DNA of 64,000 bases, from NCBI GenBank assembly GCA_905221605.1, contig CAJNDS010000697.1, forward strand, positions 1 to 64,000, given 5' to 3'. Both the position numbers and the translations under genes were made by a program. Shown here one piece after another: positions 34,956-46,100 of the stretch. The notes beneath the pieces were generated by a model, which did no database searches, was not told the DNA's origin, and saw nothing but the letters and a program-made list of their open reading frames with translations. Source of the stretch: Symbiodinium natans (taxonomy: Eukaryota > Sar > Dinophyceae > Suessiales > Symbiodiniaceae). How positions within the stretch are numbered: the first letter of the stretch is position 1; each line of letters begins with the position of its first letter.

Positions 34956-36436
34956 ATGACTGGTTCAGTCTCGATCTCTCCCTTCGTCATGGTGAGACGA
35001 GGGGGCTCAGCTTCATTGGGCTCATTAGTTCTTGTCCCCGGACCCAAGCCACTCAGATGATGAGACCGCATTGCCATCACCTGGTCAGACTGCTCGTCTT
35101 CCACAGCTCGGCCCTTGGGCTTTCCTTTGTTCTTTGGCTTCCCCTTGGGCTTTCCACCCTTTCCTTTGTCTGTCTTCCCTTTGCCTTTGCCCTTCCCTTT
35201 AGGGCTCTTCTCTCGATTCTTGGAACCAGAAGGCTTTCCACCTTTCGGTTCATCCCTCTTCTTCCCTTTTCCAGGGTTCTTGTCTGGGCACTGCCAACTC
35301 ATATGGCCCGATTTGCCACAGTTCCAACAGAGGCCACGCTCCCCAACTGCATTCAACGAACCAGCATCACACAATCGGGTTTGCTCCTCGTAGAACCGGA
35401 TGCTTTCAACCAGTTCCTCCCAGCTCCCAGACTTCCCATGCAGGACAACGTAATGCCTACACTCTGGGCTGACCGATTGAAGAAGAAGGGTGGACCGATC
35501 AGATGCTCCAAGCCTCAGTTCAGGGAACCGATGCAGCTTCTGGTCTACTTTCCCAAGCTCGTCCTCAAGGAAGCGGACGCAGTCAAGCGGTCGCTTGTAC
35601 GAACTCGCCTTCGAAGTTAAGCGAAGAGCTTCATCTCTCACAGCAATGGCCTCCATGCGAGAGACAATGCTGAAGGTCTGGTGCATTTGACGCATTACCT
35701 CATAACCACAAGCAGCTTGTCCTTGACGCATCGACGTGCTTCTCACCAGTTCCATCCCACGTTCGAACTTCTGCAGACTTTGTTGCAGGTAGTAAAACAA
35801 CCTTGCCGAACGCGATGCTACCGGAACTGCCATGTCAGACTGCTTGATCTCACGGTCATGCGTCATTGCCTGGCGCAACTCATTGACATAGTTGTCGTCT
35901 ATCAACGCCAGCCAGGAAGCAAGCACCTCGCACCACCGATGGTACTCCTCCAGCTCTCTCACACGCCCTTTTCCCATCGACACATTATCGATGAGCGGCA
36001 ACGCTGGCAGATACTTCTCTGCACGGTTACTTCCAACATGCAGGTTCTGTGATGGCGCCGGTGGAGGAGCAGAAGCCTTTGCCGTAGGACTTCCAGCAGC
36101 TGCTGCACTTGAAGCACCCCCAAATGGGTTGCTCACAGCTGCCGACAATGCTTCCTGCTCACGTCTCCTTCTCTCGTCGGCCTCCATCTTTGCCACCAGA
36201 ACTTGAAGTGTCTGTTGCTGATTCTGCATCATCATTTGCTGACTCTGCATCATCTGGACCATCATCTGCTGGAGTTGAGGGTCAAGTCCGACGACCGTGG
36301 CGGGTCCTCCCGCTGAAGCAGAAGCTCCAGGGGGTTGTGTTGGCGGTTGTTGCCCGTCCTGGGCACCACCGGGGCCAAACAAAGCTTCGTCGTCTTCGTC
36401 TTCAGGCACAGGGGTCGACAGCCCGGGGTCAGCCAT
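34949..36436 (-). CDS. Copia Gag with zinc knuckle
   Basis: 495 aa. An acidic/proline N-terminus, a Gln/Met-rich coiled coil (70-105), a helical capsid region (about 150-345; LPLIDNVSMGKGRVRELEEY aligns in style with LPMLDGGRMNKGRRAEIEAW of the plus element), a CWNCGKSGHMSWQC knuckle near 372-385, and a long Lys/Gly-rich basic tail. Gag forms the particle and packages RNA. The ATG is 28 bases after the primer-binding site. The stop overlaps the protease start in another frame. Confidence 0.85.
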   Translation of the reverse strand: MADPGLSTPVPEDEDDEALFGPGGAQDGQQPPTQPPGASASAGGPATVVGLDPQLQQMMVQMMQSQQMMMQNQQQTLQVLVAKMEADERRRREQEALSAAVSNPFGGASSAAAAGSPTAKASAPPPAPSQNLHVGSNRAEKYLPALPLIDNVSMGKGRVRELEEYHRWCEVLASWLALIDDNYVNELRQAMTHDREIKQSDMAVPVASRSARLFYYLQQSLQKFERGMELVRSTSMRQGQAACGYEVMRQMHQTFSIVSRMEAIAVRDEALRLTSKASSYKRPLDCVRFLEDELGKVDQKLHRFPELRLGASDRSTLLLQSVSPECRHYVVLHGKSGSWEELVESIRFYEEQTRLCDAGSLNAVGERGLCWNCGKSGHMSWQCPDKNPGKGKKRDEPKGGKPSGSKNREKSPKGKGKGKGKTDKGKGGKPKGKPKNKGKPKGRAVEDEQSDQVMAMRSHHLSGLGPGTRTNEPNEAEPPRLTMTKGEIETEPVIL

Positions 36437-36463
36437 GGCTTCTAGTTTCTACGAGCGTGCTAC

Positions 36464-36479
36464 ACACGCTCCGCTACCA
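36464..36479 (-). other. Primer-binding site of minus copia element
   Basis: On the minus strand this reads TGGTAGCGGAGCGTGT immediately after the LTR, complementary in style to the 3' end of initiator tRNA-Met and nearly identical to the site at 40076-40091. Confidence 0.75.
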
Positions 36480-36877
36480 TGTGAAAACACAGCAGCAGCG
36501 CGCTGAACCCTTTTTTCTCACGACTTGAGCCAAAGTCATAAGCCGGAGGCTTCGTCAGTGAAACTCTTTACATACAGGTGAAAACTCTGCTCTGCCACGT
36601 GTTCTCCACAGCCACAAAACAAACTCAAACGTCAGTGGGAGTTCTCGGGACCTACCCAACTACACCTAAAGCAAGCAAAAACGTGCACAGTCACTTCTAC
36701 AGTTTCCAGACACACATCCCTACAACTCAAGCACTTCAAAAGGCTTTCCCACTTAAAGCAGCACTCCCGTCGAGCCTCCAAGGCACAACTACGGAGTTCC
36801 TCCAACTACACACACACAACTCTGAGCCAGCATGCAGGACAACAAAGTTAACATGTCCTTAGACAGGAACTTTCACA
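36480..36877 (-). repeat. 5' LTR of minus copia element (398 bp)
   Basis: Minus orientation TGTGAAAG...TTTTCACA, with TG/CA ends and short terminal inversions, abutting the primer-binding site. It contains ACTTTGGCTCAAG (36524-36537), matching the end of the dinoflagellate spliced leader. The 3' partner is reduced to a remnant at 27895-27911. Confidence 0.7.
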
Positions 36878-37727
36878 GACTATGACATGACTTATGACTC
36901 ATAACTTATGACTCCCATGTCTTTGCACTTTCGTTTGATGTTGGTTTGATGGTAGGTGCGCCGTCTCATCCCTCTTTGAATCTCATTGCTCTAGCTTACT
37001 GGGGCTCTGTTGCGTCGAAAAAGCAGTGGAGGAAAAAAAATGACTTATGACTTCCACAAAATACATTCTGTTTTTTTTGAACGCCGCGTTTTTTCTAATG
37101 TTTTTTAAGATTTTCAATATGTTAAATTTTGATCCAAAGCAAGCCGGTTGGCTCAGTTTCAAAAAGTTAGTATGGATCATCTTGTTCATTTCGTTGACAA
37201 TGTTTCTCAAACAAGGAAATTGAACAAAAATTAATTAACGTTCTTTTTTGATTTTGTTTTTCAGGCAAGTTTGTTCATGAAATTTTAAAACAATTTGCTT
37301 TAAAAAACGTCGCAAAAAAGCATCTCCAATTTGCATCTCAAGTATGGTGTGGCCTGCGTGTGTCAAGCCAGGACAGCTGAAAAACACAGACCAAGTTCTT
37401 TGAAGTCCTGTTTCATTGCTGGTGGTTTTGTTTCAGCCTTTTCTGCAAACAGGAAAAAATGCACGTCAAGCCAAACAGCAGAAAAGAAAGATGGGCTGAG
37501 TTTGAAGTCTTGGCTGGATTCGACGCGAACAAAGCTGAAAGGAAACCAAGGCAGTTTTTCATTGTTCATGACCCGTGTTTGTGGCCGATGGGTTGCGGCG
37601 GCCGCAATGACTCACGTGACTGCCGTGACTGTGGCTGTGACTGTGACTGATTCATGGTTCCTGATTCATGATGATCTCATGACTCAGGATGATGATGACG
37701 ACGATGATTGATGATGATGATGATGGT

Positions 37728-37769
<42 letters not shown>

Positions 37770-39668
37770 CTGCTGATGATTTTCTGCTGAGGATCTGCTG
37801 ACGCTGCTGGGCAATATGAGACTCTTGATGAAACTGCCGACAGGTTTGTTAATCTGGCCCTATGGCCCTAGAACACCATGCCGCGCCCGAAATTTCAGCC
37901 ATACTTAGCTCCGTCGTAAGTAATGGGGCCATGTACTCCATGTGGCCCCCTGATTTGATGCCAAGGCAGAGAGTGCTTCGCACCCCCATTTTGCCGTCAG
38001 GCAAAAAACCCAAGTGGCCTTCCGACTTGATCTCAGTCTCAATCTGGTGCAAATCCAAGTAGTTGTCCAGGAACTGACTTTTGCTGTCCCTCCAGTCAGC
38101 TTTCTTGTTGATTGGCCTGTTGGCACGGTCTTTATTGCTGTTGTCTTCCCCTCCTGAGCACATGTTAGAGGCGCATCCGGTCCTGGTAGGGTCTTACTCA
38201 GTAGGCGCCCTCTGTATTGTCAATCCGCCTGATGGGATGCTCTCTCTCAATCTCACAATCGATCCTGTCGGTCCTAATGTTGCTACTGATTGTGCAACAC
38301 ATGCGGCAACGGAGTGGTTACCTTGAGCTTTCGTGCTTTGCGATGAACAGGGCTTTGTCGCGGACACGTGCACCAAAATCCAAACAGCGTTCCATGAGGA
38401 TGCGAAGGTGCTTCTAAGCATAAGTGCCTCACCTTCGAAGGTCACCTATTTAGGTGGTCTCCGCCTCCCACAGCCTACTTTGATGCTGGGACGCTGGCTT
38501 TGCTGCATTGGCAACGCCTTCTTGGCCGCCTTTTGCTCACACTTGCGCAGCTTTGGCTCATGGGAGTCTGAGGCCGCGATGTCACTTTCCTGCCGCCACA
38601 CTGTGCGACTCGTTGCCTTGCGGCCCAACTTAAGCATGTCAACAGAAGATGGCCTGAACGACAGCTTTGAGTACGCCCGTACTCTTGCTCTGCCGCAAGC
38701 TCTGTCCTTAGATTTGTCCCCGGTAGCCCTGACGCTGGTCTAGGCAATAACCCTCTAATTCCTCTTTGCCGAGGGGAGAGGACCCTGTGCAAAGACTGAC
38801 ATCGTCAGTCGCGCAACGCCTTCTTGTGGATCTCTGCAACATCAAGGTTGTTCTTGCCTTGCCATTGTGGAGTGTTCATGGCACAGGCTTGGCTTAGTTG
38901 GAGCATAAAGATCGGCCAGATCTCGGGCGGCTTAGACTTTCATTGCGATTCCCACGGGGAAACGCCGGAGCGTTCTTTGGAGTCACGCTTGACAGTTGCC
39001 TCCGCTTCCTCCGACTGCGCTCACCGTTTACAGCTAACTTTGCAAGGCAGCTCCTAGGCGACTTGCTCATGAGCATCATTGGCCTGCCCAAATGGATTCT
39101 TCTCACCCTCAGGCTGATGATCTCCAGGCTGTAAGGGCTGCGCATCCACCCGTCACTGTTGGCTGGCCGTTCTGGCACCTGCAGCTTCTCAACCCAGCGA
39201 ATGTTTGGCCCGCCTTGCCCTTTGGCTTCTTGTGGCTGGCCTGTGTCCCTGTTGATGGTCAATGCGTGCAAGCGATGAGAGAACGCAGTGGGCACCTCGA
39301 GTGTCGATCTTTTGTCCTGGCCGACTCACAAGGGCAGTTGCGAGTCCTGCGTCGGCAGTACTCCGAGCTTTTGCTCCAAATGCAAACATACTTCTGAAAA
39401 TGCAGCAGGGACTCCGCCCCACTCATGCTTGGCCTTGGAAGCATGAGGGTCTCGTTCTCCAGTTTCACTGCTTTCGCGGTTTTGCATTCTAGGAAATGTA
39501 TTGGCGAGAGTGCTGTGCAGTGCTGGCTCAGGTCAATTCTGTAGATCCGAGGTAGTCCACCGCCTCTCTCAGGAAGGCATCACTAACATGGTTAAGGCAT
39601 CCAGCCCTCAAATCCATATGGAACGTCTTGCTCCGCTGCTTGTGATTGTCTCGCAGTTGAGCCCTACG
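36878..39668. other. Mostly non-coding host DNA
   Basis: Contents: (TATGAC)-type words at 36880-37050; an AT-rich stretch 37040-37320; a (GAT)n/(ATG)n microsatellite at about 37680-37775; then GC-richer DNA. At 38304-38420 and 39268-39400 there are two diverged copies of a segment encoding RSGYLEL or RSGHLEC in plus frames, a possible old duplication of an exon or repeat. Short open frames overlap on both strands and none is convincing. No gene is called. Confidence 0.4.
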
Positions 39669-39673
39669 CTCTT
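39669..39673. repeat. Target site duplication CTCTT, left
   Basis: It precedes the 5' LTR directly and is repeated at 48626-48630 after the 3' LTR. Five bases is usual for copia elements. Confidence 0.85.
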
Positions 39674-40075
39674 TGTAGAAGTTCGAGAACTGTGCGTCAT
39701 CCTGTGAGGGTGCGACACGGTGAGTTTTGCAGTTTGCAGTTTTGTGTGCATAGCTTGGAGCCTGCTCAGCTTTTGAAGTTTTTCCAGTAGCCTGAGTACG
39801 ATTAGCGGTGCAGGAACGTTTTGCCTCGTAGGGAACCACTCTCGTCGAGTTTCGTGACTTGAGGGTAGTTTTGGAGGTCTTTTAAGCCGAGCTGTCAAGT
39901 TGGAGAGCTGTGATACGTTTTCCACTTTGGCTCAAGTGACGAGCACTGGTGTGAGTGCTGCAAGCCAAAACAGAAGTGTTGTCCGAGTGTCTGAGCTTGC
40001 TTGCTTGGTTTGGACTTGTGTGAGTTGGCTTGGTTGTATCCTTGGTGCCTTGCTTGGCATCTTGGGTTTTTAACG
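39674..40075 (+). repeat. 5' LTR (402 bp)
   Basis: It begins TGTAGAAG and ends TTTTTAACG. It carries CCACTTTGGCTCAAG at 39922-39936, 14 of 15 bases identical to the 3' end of the dinoflagellate spliced leader. Direct repeat of 48224-48625. Confidence 0.92.
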
Positions 40076-40091
40076 TGGTAGCGGAGCGTGG
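40076..40091 (+). other. Primer-binding site
   Basis: TGGTAGCGGAGCGTGG directly follows the 5' LTR and fits priming by initiator tRNA-Met, as in many copia elements. Confidence 0.8.
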
Positions 40092-40159
40092 AAGCTTTGT
40101 TGCAAAGAAAGAAAGTGAGCCCAATACGCTGACTTGGTGTGTGCTTGAGTTGTCTTGGT

Positions 40160-43100
40160 ATGGAGGGCCGTGGAAGGCCATCGTACTACCACATAGGTGA
40201 GGGTGAACCCCGAATGCTTCGTGAGAGAGGCAGGAGAGGGGCTGAGCCTCCCTATGAGAGGCCTTCAGGGTCTAGACACTCGTCACTTCCACCAAGGAGT
40301 CCCGTTGTCGGTAGTGGAGTTGCTTTCAGCCCGATATCGAACTTGTCGGGTGCAGTACATCCCACAGGAAGCCCGGTGGTTGGTTCTCCGACTGCTATGG
40401 GCACCCCCATACCGGCAATGGCTTCACCCATGTCACCACCAGGTTTGGTACCACCACCGCCTGCAGCAGTGGACCCCGTTGCCGTTCAGGCAGCCCTGGG
40501 ATCCCAGCTTTTGGTTCAGACAGTGCAGCAGCAGCAGCAGATATCTCAAATGATGTCGCTGGTGCAGCAGCTGGTCCAGGACCGGACAAGTGCTGAGAAG
40601 AAAGGCAAGGGAGCTGGTAGCTTGAGTAGCATCAGTGACAGCGTGGACCATGCCATGGAGGTTGATGATGGGAACGGCGCTCCTATCAGGAATCCTAAGG
40701 CAGACTCATATGTGCCGAAGTTGCCCATGTTGGATGGTGGACGCATGAACAAGGGTCGGCGTGCCGAGATCGAAGCATGGGTTGAGTACCTTGAAGTGTT
40801 TTTGCCATGGATTGCCTTGTTTGATGATAGGATACCGTCGGAAGTGCAGGCTTGTTTTGTGAAAGACAAGCCAATCTTGAACAAAGACTTGGCGAAAGGA
40901 GAGAGCATTAGGAGTACCAGAGTGTTCCTTTACCTTCGGCAGTCCTTTGCGAACTTTTCCCGTGGGCTTGACATTTTGAAGCAAGTTGAGCGTGAACAGC
41001 TTGGTGTTCCGGCAGGCTATGAGGCGTTGAGGCGCTTGCATCAGGATCTGTCGGTTTGTTCGAGGATAGAAGCCTCGACCTTGCGAGAAGAGATGTTGAG
41101 ATACCAGCCCCCTGCCTCTACGAAGGATCGTCCCTTGGAAGTGTTTCGCAGCGTGCAGGTTGAGCTTGCAAAGTATGGTCGACTTGTTGCTGCGTTCCCA
41201 GACCTTGCGTTGAGTGAAGCGGATCAGAGCATGATTGTGTTGAAGGGTCTTGATGCGGATGTGAAGAGGTACATCTTGTTGCATGCTAAGATTGACTCTA
41301 TGAGTGAGCTTGAGACTGCGATCAAGTTCTACGACGCAAACATCAAGATCCTTACCTTCGCAGATTCCGGGCGAGGTCGCGACCGCAGGAACAACAACGA
41401 CATAGCGAATCCGCTGAACTTCAAAGGCGATGGAAAGGGGAAGGACAAGGGGAAGGACAAGGGGAAAGACAAAGGAAAGGACAAAGGAAAGGACAAAGGA
41501 AAGGACAAAGGTCGCTCAGGAAAGGACAAGCATGACAAGAAGGGAGAGAAAGGTGGAAAGGGGAACGCTACTCAAGACCCTGGGAAAGGGGGCAGTGGTA
41601 GCTCTGGTAGTGACCCAAAGCATGACAAGCGTGCCAACGTGAAGTGCTACAACTGCAATGAATTGGGGCACTATTCAAATCGATGCCCTAAGAAAGCGGC
41701 CAAAGGTGTGGCGGCAGCAGCGACGCTTCTCGAACCGCAATTGGCGGCTTTGACCTTGGAGGGCCCGCAAGTGTTTGCAGCGGCAGTTGGTTGCGAGTTC
41801 TTTGATATCGCTCAGGGAGATTCCGACAATGAGTCGAGCTTGAGCGATGGTGATTGGGAAGCCTTTGGAAGGTCGTGGTTGTTGGAGAGTTCAGAGGCCA
41901 CAGTTGAGCTTGGAACCTCGCAGCTTGGAAGCCTAGAGACCCCCGTTGAGCTTGAGAAGGCCCCAGTTGAGAGTGGAACATCGCAGCTTGGAAGCCTAGA
42001 GACCCCCGTTGAGCTTGAGAAGGCCCCAGTTGAGCTTGGAACGTCGCAGCTTGGAAGCCTACAGACCCCCGTTGAGCTTGAGAAGGCCCCAGTTGAGCTT
42101 GGAACGTCGCAGCTTGGAAGCCTAGAGACCCCCGTTGAGCTTGAGAAGGCCCCGTTGACGCTTGGTGAGCATGGATTGAGTGAATTTTATTTTCATGACA
42201 TGAGCATGGCAGCCCCGCATGTGACACATGGTAGCAGTTCTGAAGCCATGGACTGGTGGTTGCTGGACTCCGGAGCGTCGACACACCTGATCAGCGAGGA
42301 GACACTGCAGCATGTGCAAGTGCTGAGCCTGAGTGAGCACGTTGGTAGAGACTGTGTGACTGCCACGGGTGCTTCCATAGGGGTTCAGAAGAGTGCTGTG
42401 GTTCGCGTTTGCTTTGCCGTTGAGAGATCCAGTCCTGTCGTTGTTGAGTTTGAAGCCCTGGTTGCACCTGTGCGATTTAACCTTCTGAGCCTAGGACGAC
42501 TCCTGAATAGGAACTGGACAGTCTCTTTTGCCCCCCATCTCCACGTGCAAGCTGGTGGTTTTAAATTTAAGGCTGTGTGGTCCAACAACTGTTGCTGGTT
42601 GCAGAGTCATGCGGTGGCACGGGCCTGTTTGGTGTCTCAAGAGCAGAGCGCAGCGCAGCAGATTGCAGACCCCTCGTGCCCGAGACATTCCGCAACCCGA
42701 GAAGATGGCCTCCTCCAGCGAGAGCGAAGTGGAGTGGCGCATGCAAGGGAAGGACAAAGGGAAGCTGGTCCGGAGAGTCGTTGCGACTCAAGCGGCCTCA
42801 ATCTCTGTGGGAGAAGAGGACTTCGAGGAGAGCACCCGGTTGGCCACAGCTACGTCCACGGAGACAGAGGGCGCAATCCTCTTGGTGCCCGCGGATGCCG
42901 AGTCCCAGGTGGTGTTGAAGCCGGGCGAGATCGAGACCCCAGGACCCGCCAAAGTTCCTCAGCAGAAGCCCATGCCAAAGAAGCCGAAAGTGAAGAAGAT
43001 GCCCCAGAAGCCCCTCGTGAAGAGAATGCCAAAGGCAGCGAGCTCTTCGTCGACAAAGAGGACCCCCGTGAAGCTGGTGCCTCGTTCCGATCGCCAGCAG

Positions 43101-46100
43101 CCGTGGTTGACGTTGTGGAGTGCAAGTTCAAGGGCAGTGAAGAAGCAGAAGCTCAAGGAGAGTCGCATGACGTCAGCTGCAAGGTCCGATTTGAACCGCT
43201 TTCGAAAGGAGAAGAAGGGCCCAGAGAGGCGAACGCTGGAGGAGCACCTCAAGGAGCATTTTTTGCAGTGCCTGGACCGCAAGGCCCCCTACACTGTGAC
43301 GACCATCTCCGAGATCATCAAGGAGAAAGCAAAGCCCCCGAGCCCACCGAGGAAGGAAGCCGACTCCCCGGGGTACCCGGAGAGGTTGCCTACCCCTCCG
43401 CGGGTTCCGCCACGTCGACGCTTGCCCACGCCGCCGAGGAATCCGACATCGCCATTGGCCAGCGCATCACGGGCACCAGCTACGCCGCCAAAGACATCGC
43501 CATTGCCACCACCACCGACCAATCCCGGAACGCCTACTTCAAGTGGATGGAGTGTGGTGACGGACCGAAAGCGCTGAGTGCAGTCAGCCAGAAAGGATCT
43601 TCCCAGGCGGTGGCGAGCAGCAAAAGTCTTGATGTGCTTGATGGTTGTGCTTGCGCTTGTGATGTTGGCATGAGTGGCATGGTTGGCATGAGTGGCATGG
43701 TTGGCATGAGTGGCATGGTTGAGCATGTGTGTGTTGGTGAGCTTGATCAGGAGAAAGCACCGGCCCCAGACGGTGACCAGGCGTGGTTGCTGCATGGTGA
43801 TCAGGAGTTGCTTCACCAGGAGTTGTGGGGAAAGGTTCACCGTGAGCATGTGTTGCGAAGTCATGTTCCTTTTAATTCCAGCTGTGAGCATTGCGTGCGT
43901 GGTAGAGGTCTTGAACCAGCTAGGAAAATCGAGAGGGATTCCGGAGAGGGAGCCCAAAAGGAGGTTCAGATCGACAAGTTCTTCTACAAGGGGATTTGGT
44001 TCCTGGTGTTGGTGCTTGTTGGTTGCTTTGCCATCGGAACAGTGATGTACCGTGAAGTTTCAGGACCGCGTGGAGCAGCAGCGCGTGAGGTGATGCTTGG
44101 AGAGATGTCGGCGTGGGGACGTAGTGTTGGCTTGGTTGGAGTTGAAGCGCGTGACTTGTCGGTTTGCGTGAAGTCGGATCTTGAGGGGGTGGTGAAGAAC
44201 CTTGCTCAGGGTTTCGCTGATACCATGACCGTTGGTGCGGTTGAGGTGTCTGATGTTCCGGTTGGTCGGCACGCCCCGGTCGCAGAGAGGGCCATCCGAA
44301 CACTGAAGGAGAACGCGAACACGTTGTGCGCCGGATTGGAGCAAGTTGGCCTAGAGCCATGCGGCAGAGGAGTCAGCTTTCTTCTCTCTCACTGTGCTCA
44401 GGCACACAACCGCTACCAAATCCAGCCTGGATCGGCAATGACTCCTGAACAACGTAGTTTAAGAACTATGAGGCAGCCTCGGGCGATATACGTCTGGGGA
44501 GCGTCAATCTTGGCCACACCTCCGCCGAGTCTACGACAATTCATCACGGGCAGATATGGACAGGCTGCCTACTTAGGCCCTGAAGTCGCGGGTGGCAGCC
44601 ATCTGGTGCAGTTCCGACTGAAGGATGGTTCGTTGAAGATTGCCCGGTCAGCCCGAATCAGGATGTTGGTGCCCATGACCTTTGAGTTGTCAGCCTTGCG
44701 TGGTATTTGCCGTATGTTGCCCGAGCGTGCTGGTGACGTTGTGCGTGGCTTGCCAGCGGTTGATCAAGGGAACATGCGTGATCTTCCAATCCCAAACACC
44801 GAGACTCGCGGACCGCCAGCATCGTGGGTCGAGGAAAATGGCAGGACCCCGAGGTGTCGAGCGTGTCGATTGAGGGGTGTTCCGGCGGACAAGGCGTGGC
44901 ACACTCAGAAGTGTCGTGACAGATACGCTGCGTACGTGAAGAGCTCTTTTGATCCGAATCAGTTTGTGCTTGATGATGCCCAGCATGAGTTGGAGATCGA
45001 AGGAGTTGAGCTTGATCTTGGTTCGCGTGCTTTTGGTGAGCTTGACGTCGGGTTGGAGTTGCCTGATGATGTGCAGGATTATGAACCGACTGAAGATGAG
45101 GGAGAGCGAGGTCTCGGTGATTCCTTCCTGCCTGAAGGGGTGCTTGAGGGTGAACTTCGCCCCGGAGACTCTGTTGGAGTTGAACCTGCAGCTTCAGAAG
45201 AGGTTGACTTCATGGAAGTTGAGCCAGAAAGCCTGGATAGGGTGCCAGAGCCAGAGTCTGATGCCATGGTCAACAACGTCTTGTTCCGTGAGTCGTTGGG
45301 TTTCGCCGCTGTTGCAAATCCCAGTACCGGAGGACAGACAGTGAAGCTTGGTGGTGAGACTCTTGTGGTTGAAATGCCCTCGTCTTCCAAGGATGATGTC
45401 ACCGGACATGCATTGGACCTTGGTCTGACATACGAAGGCATGTTGCGTGAGTTGAGTGCGCTTGAGTCCCTTGCAGTCGGTGATGTGATTTGGCATGTGG
45501 ATCCGAAGCAGAAAGTGATATCCACAAGATGGGTGTCAAATGCAAAGCTGGAGCGGGTTGACGGCAAAGAAAGACCACTGGTCCGTTGTCGGGTTGTTGC
45601 GCGTGATTTCGCCCAGGGAGCAACGGCTGCTCAGCTTGGCATTTCTGCGGCGACCAGCTCAGCCGAGGCATTGAGGACCTTCCTCTTTTATGCCGGCTCG
45701 AAGAGGCAGAACGTCGTAGGCCTCGACGTCAGTACGGCGTTCTTGTTCGCAGAGTTAGAAGAAGAAGACGGCACGGTAGTGGTGCGGCTCCCTGCTGGAG
45801 TTACCGGTCCCAATGGAAGGCCTGGGTTCATGCGACTTCGCAAGGCTCTTTATGGGTTGAGAGCCGCGGCCCAGACCTGGGCTCGTCATCTCGCAAAGCT
45901 CCTCAAGCGCCTCTGCGACCTCACTCCATGCGAGACAGAGCCATGCCTCTTCTCCGGTGTGGTTCTCGGTGGACAGAGGGTGGCAGTGTTGTGCTACGTA
46001 GACGATCTCCTCATCAGCGGCGACAGCGACGAGGCCATCTACTACGTGGTGGAGAAGCTTAAGAGCGCGGTAAAGATCAAGGTGACCGCTGACTTGGATC

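Larger units (their letters stand above)
27895..36877 (-). mobile_element. Ty1/copia-type element, degenerate, truncated 3' LTR
   Basis: Minus orientation: 5' LTR 36480-36877, primer-binding site, Gag, protease, extra ORF, integrase-RT-RNase H, then a polypurine tract (GCGGGGG on the minus strand, just above 27911). Only about 17 bases of the 3' LTR (27895-27911) clearly match the 5' LTR before the sequences diverge near the LINE 5' end. Frames are split and one stop interrupts the accessory ORF, so it is older than the element at 39.7 kb. Confidence 0.8.

Noticed and set aside
37331-37775. ORF ending in poly-Asp over the GAT repeat
   Set aside because: Its C-terminus is a translated microsatellite and the rest has no domain-like character.
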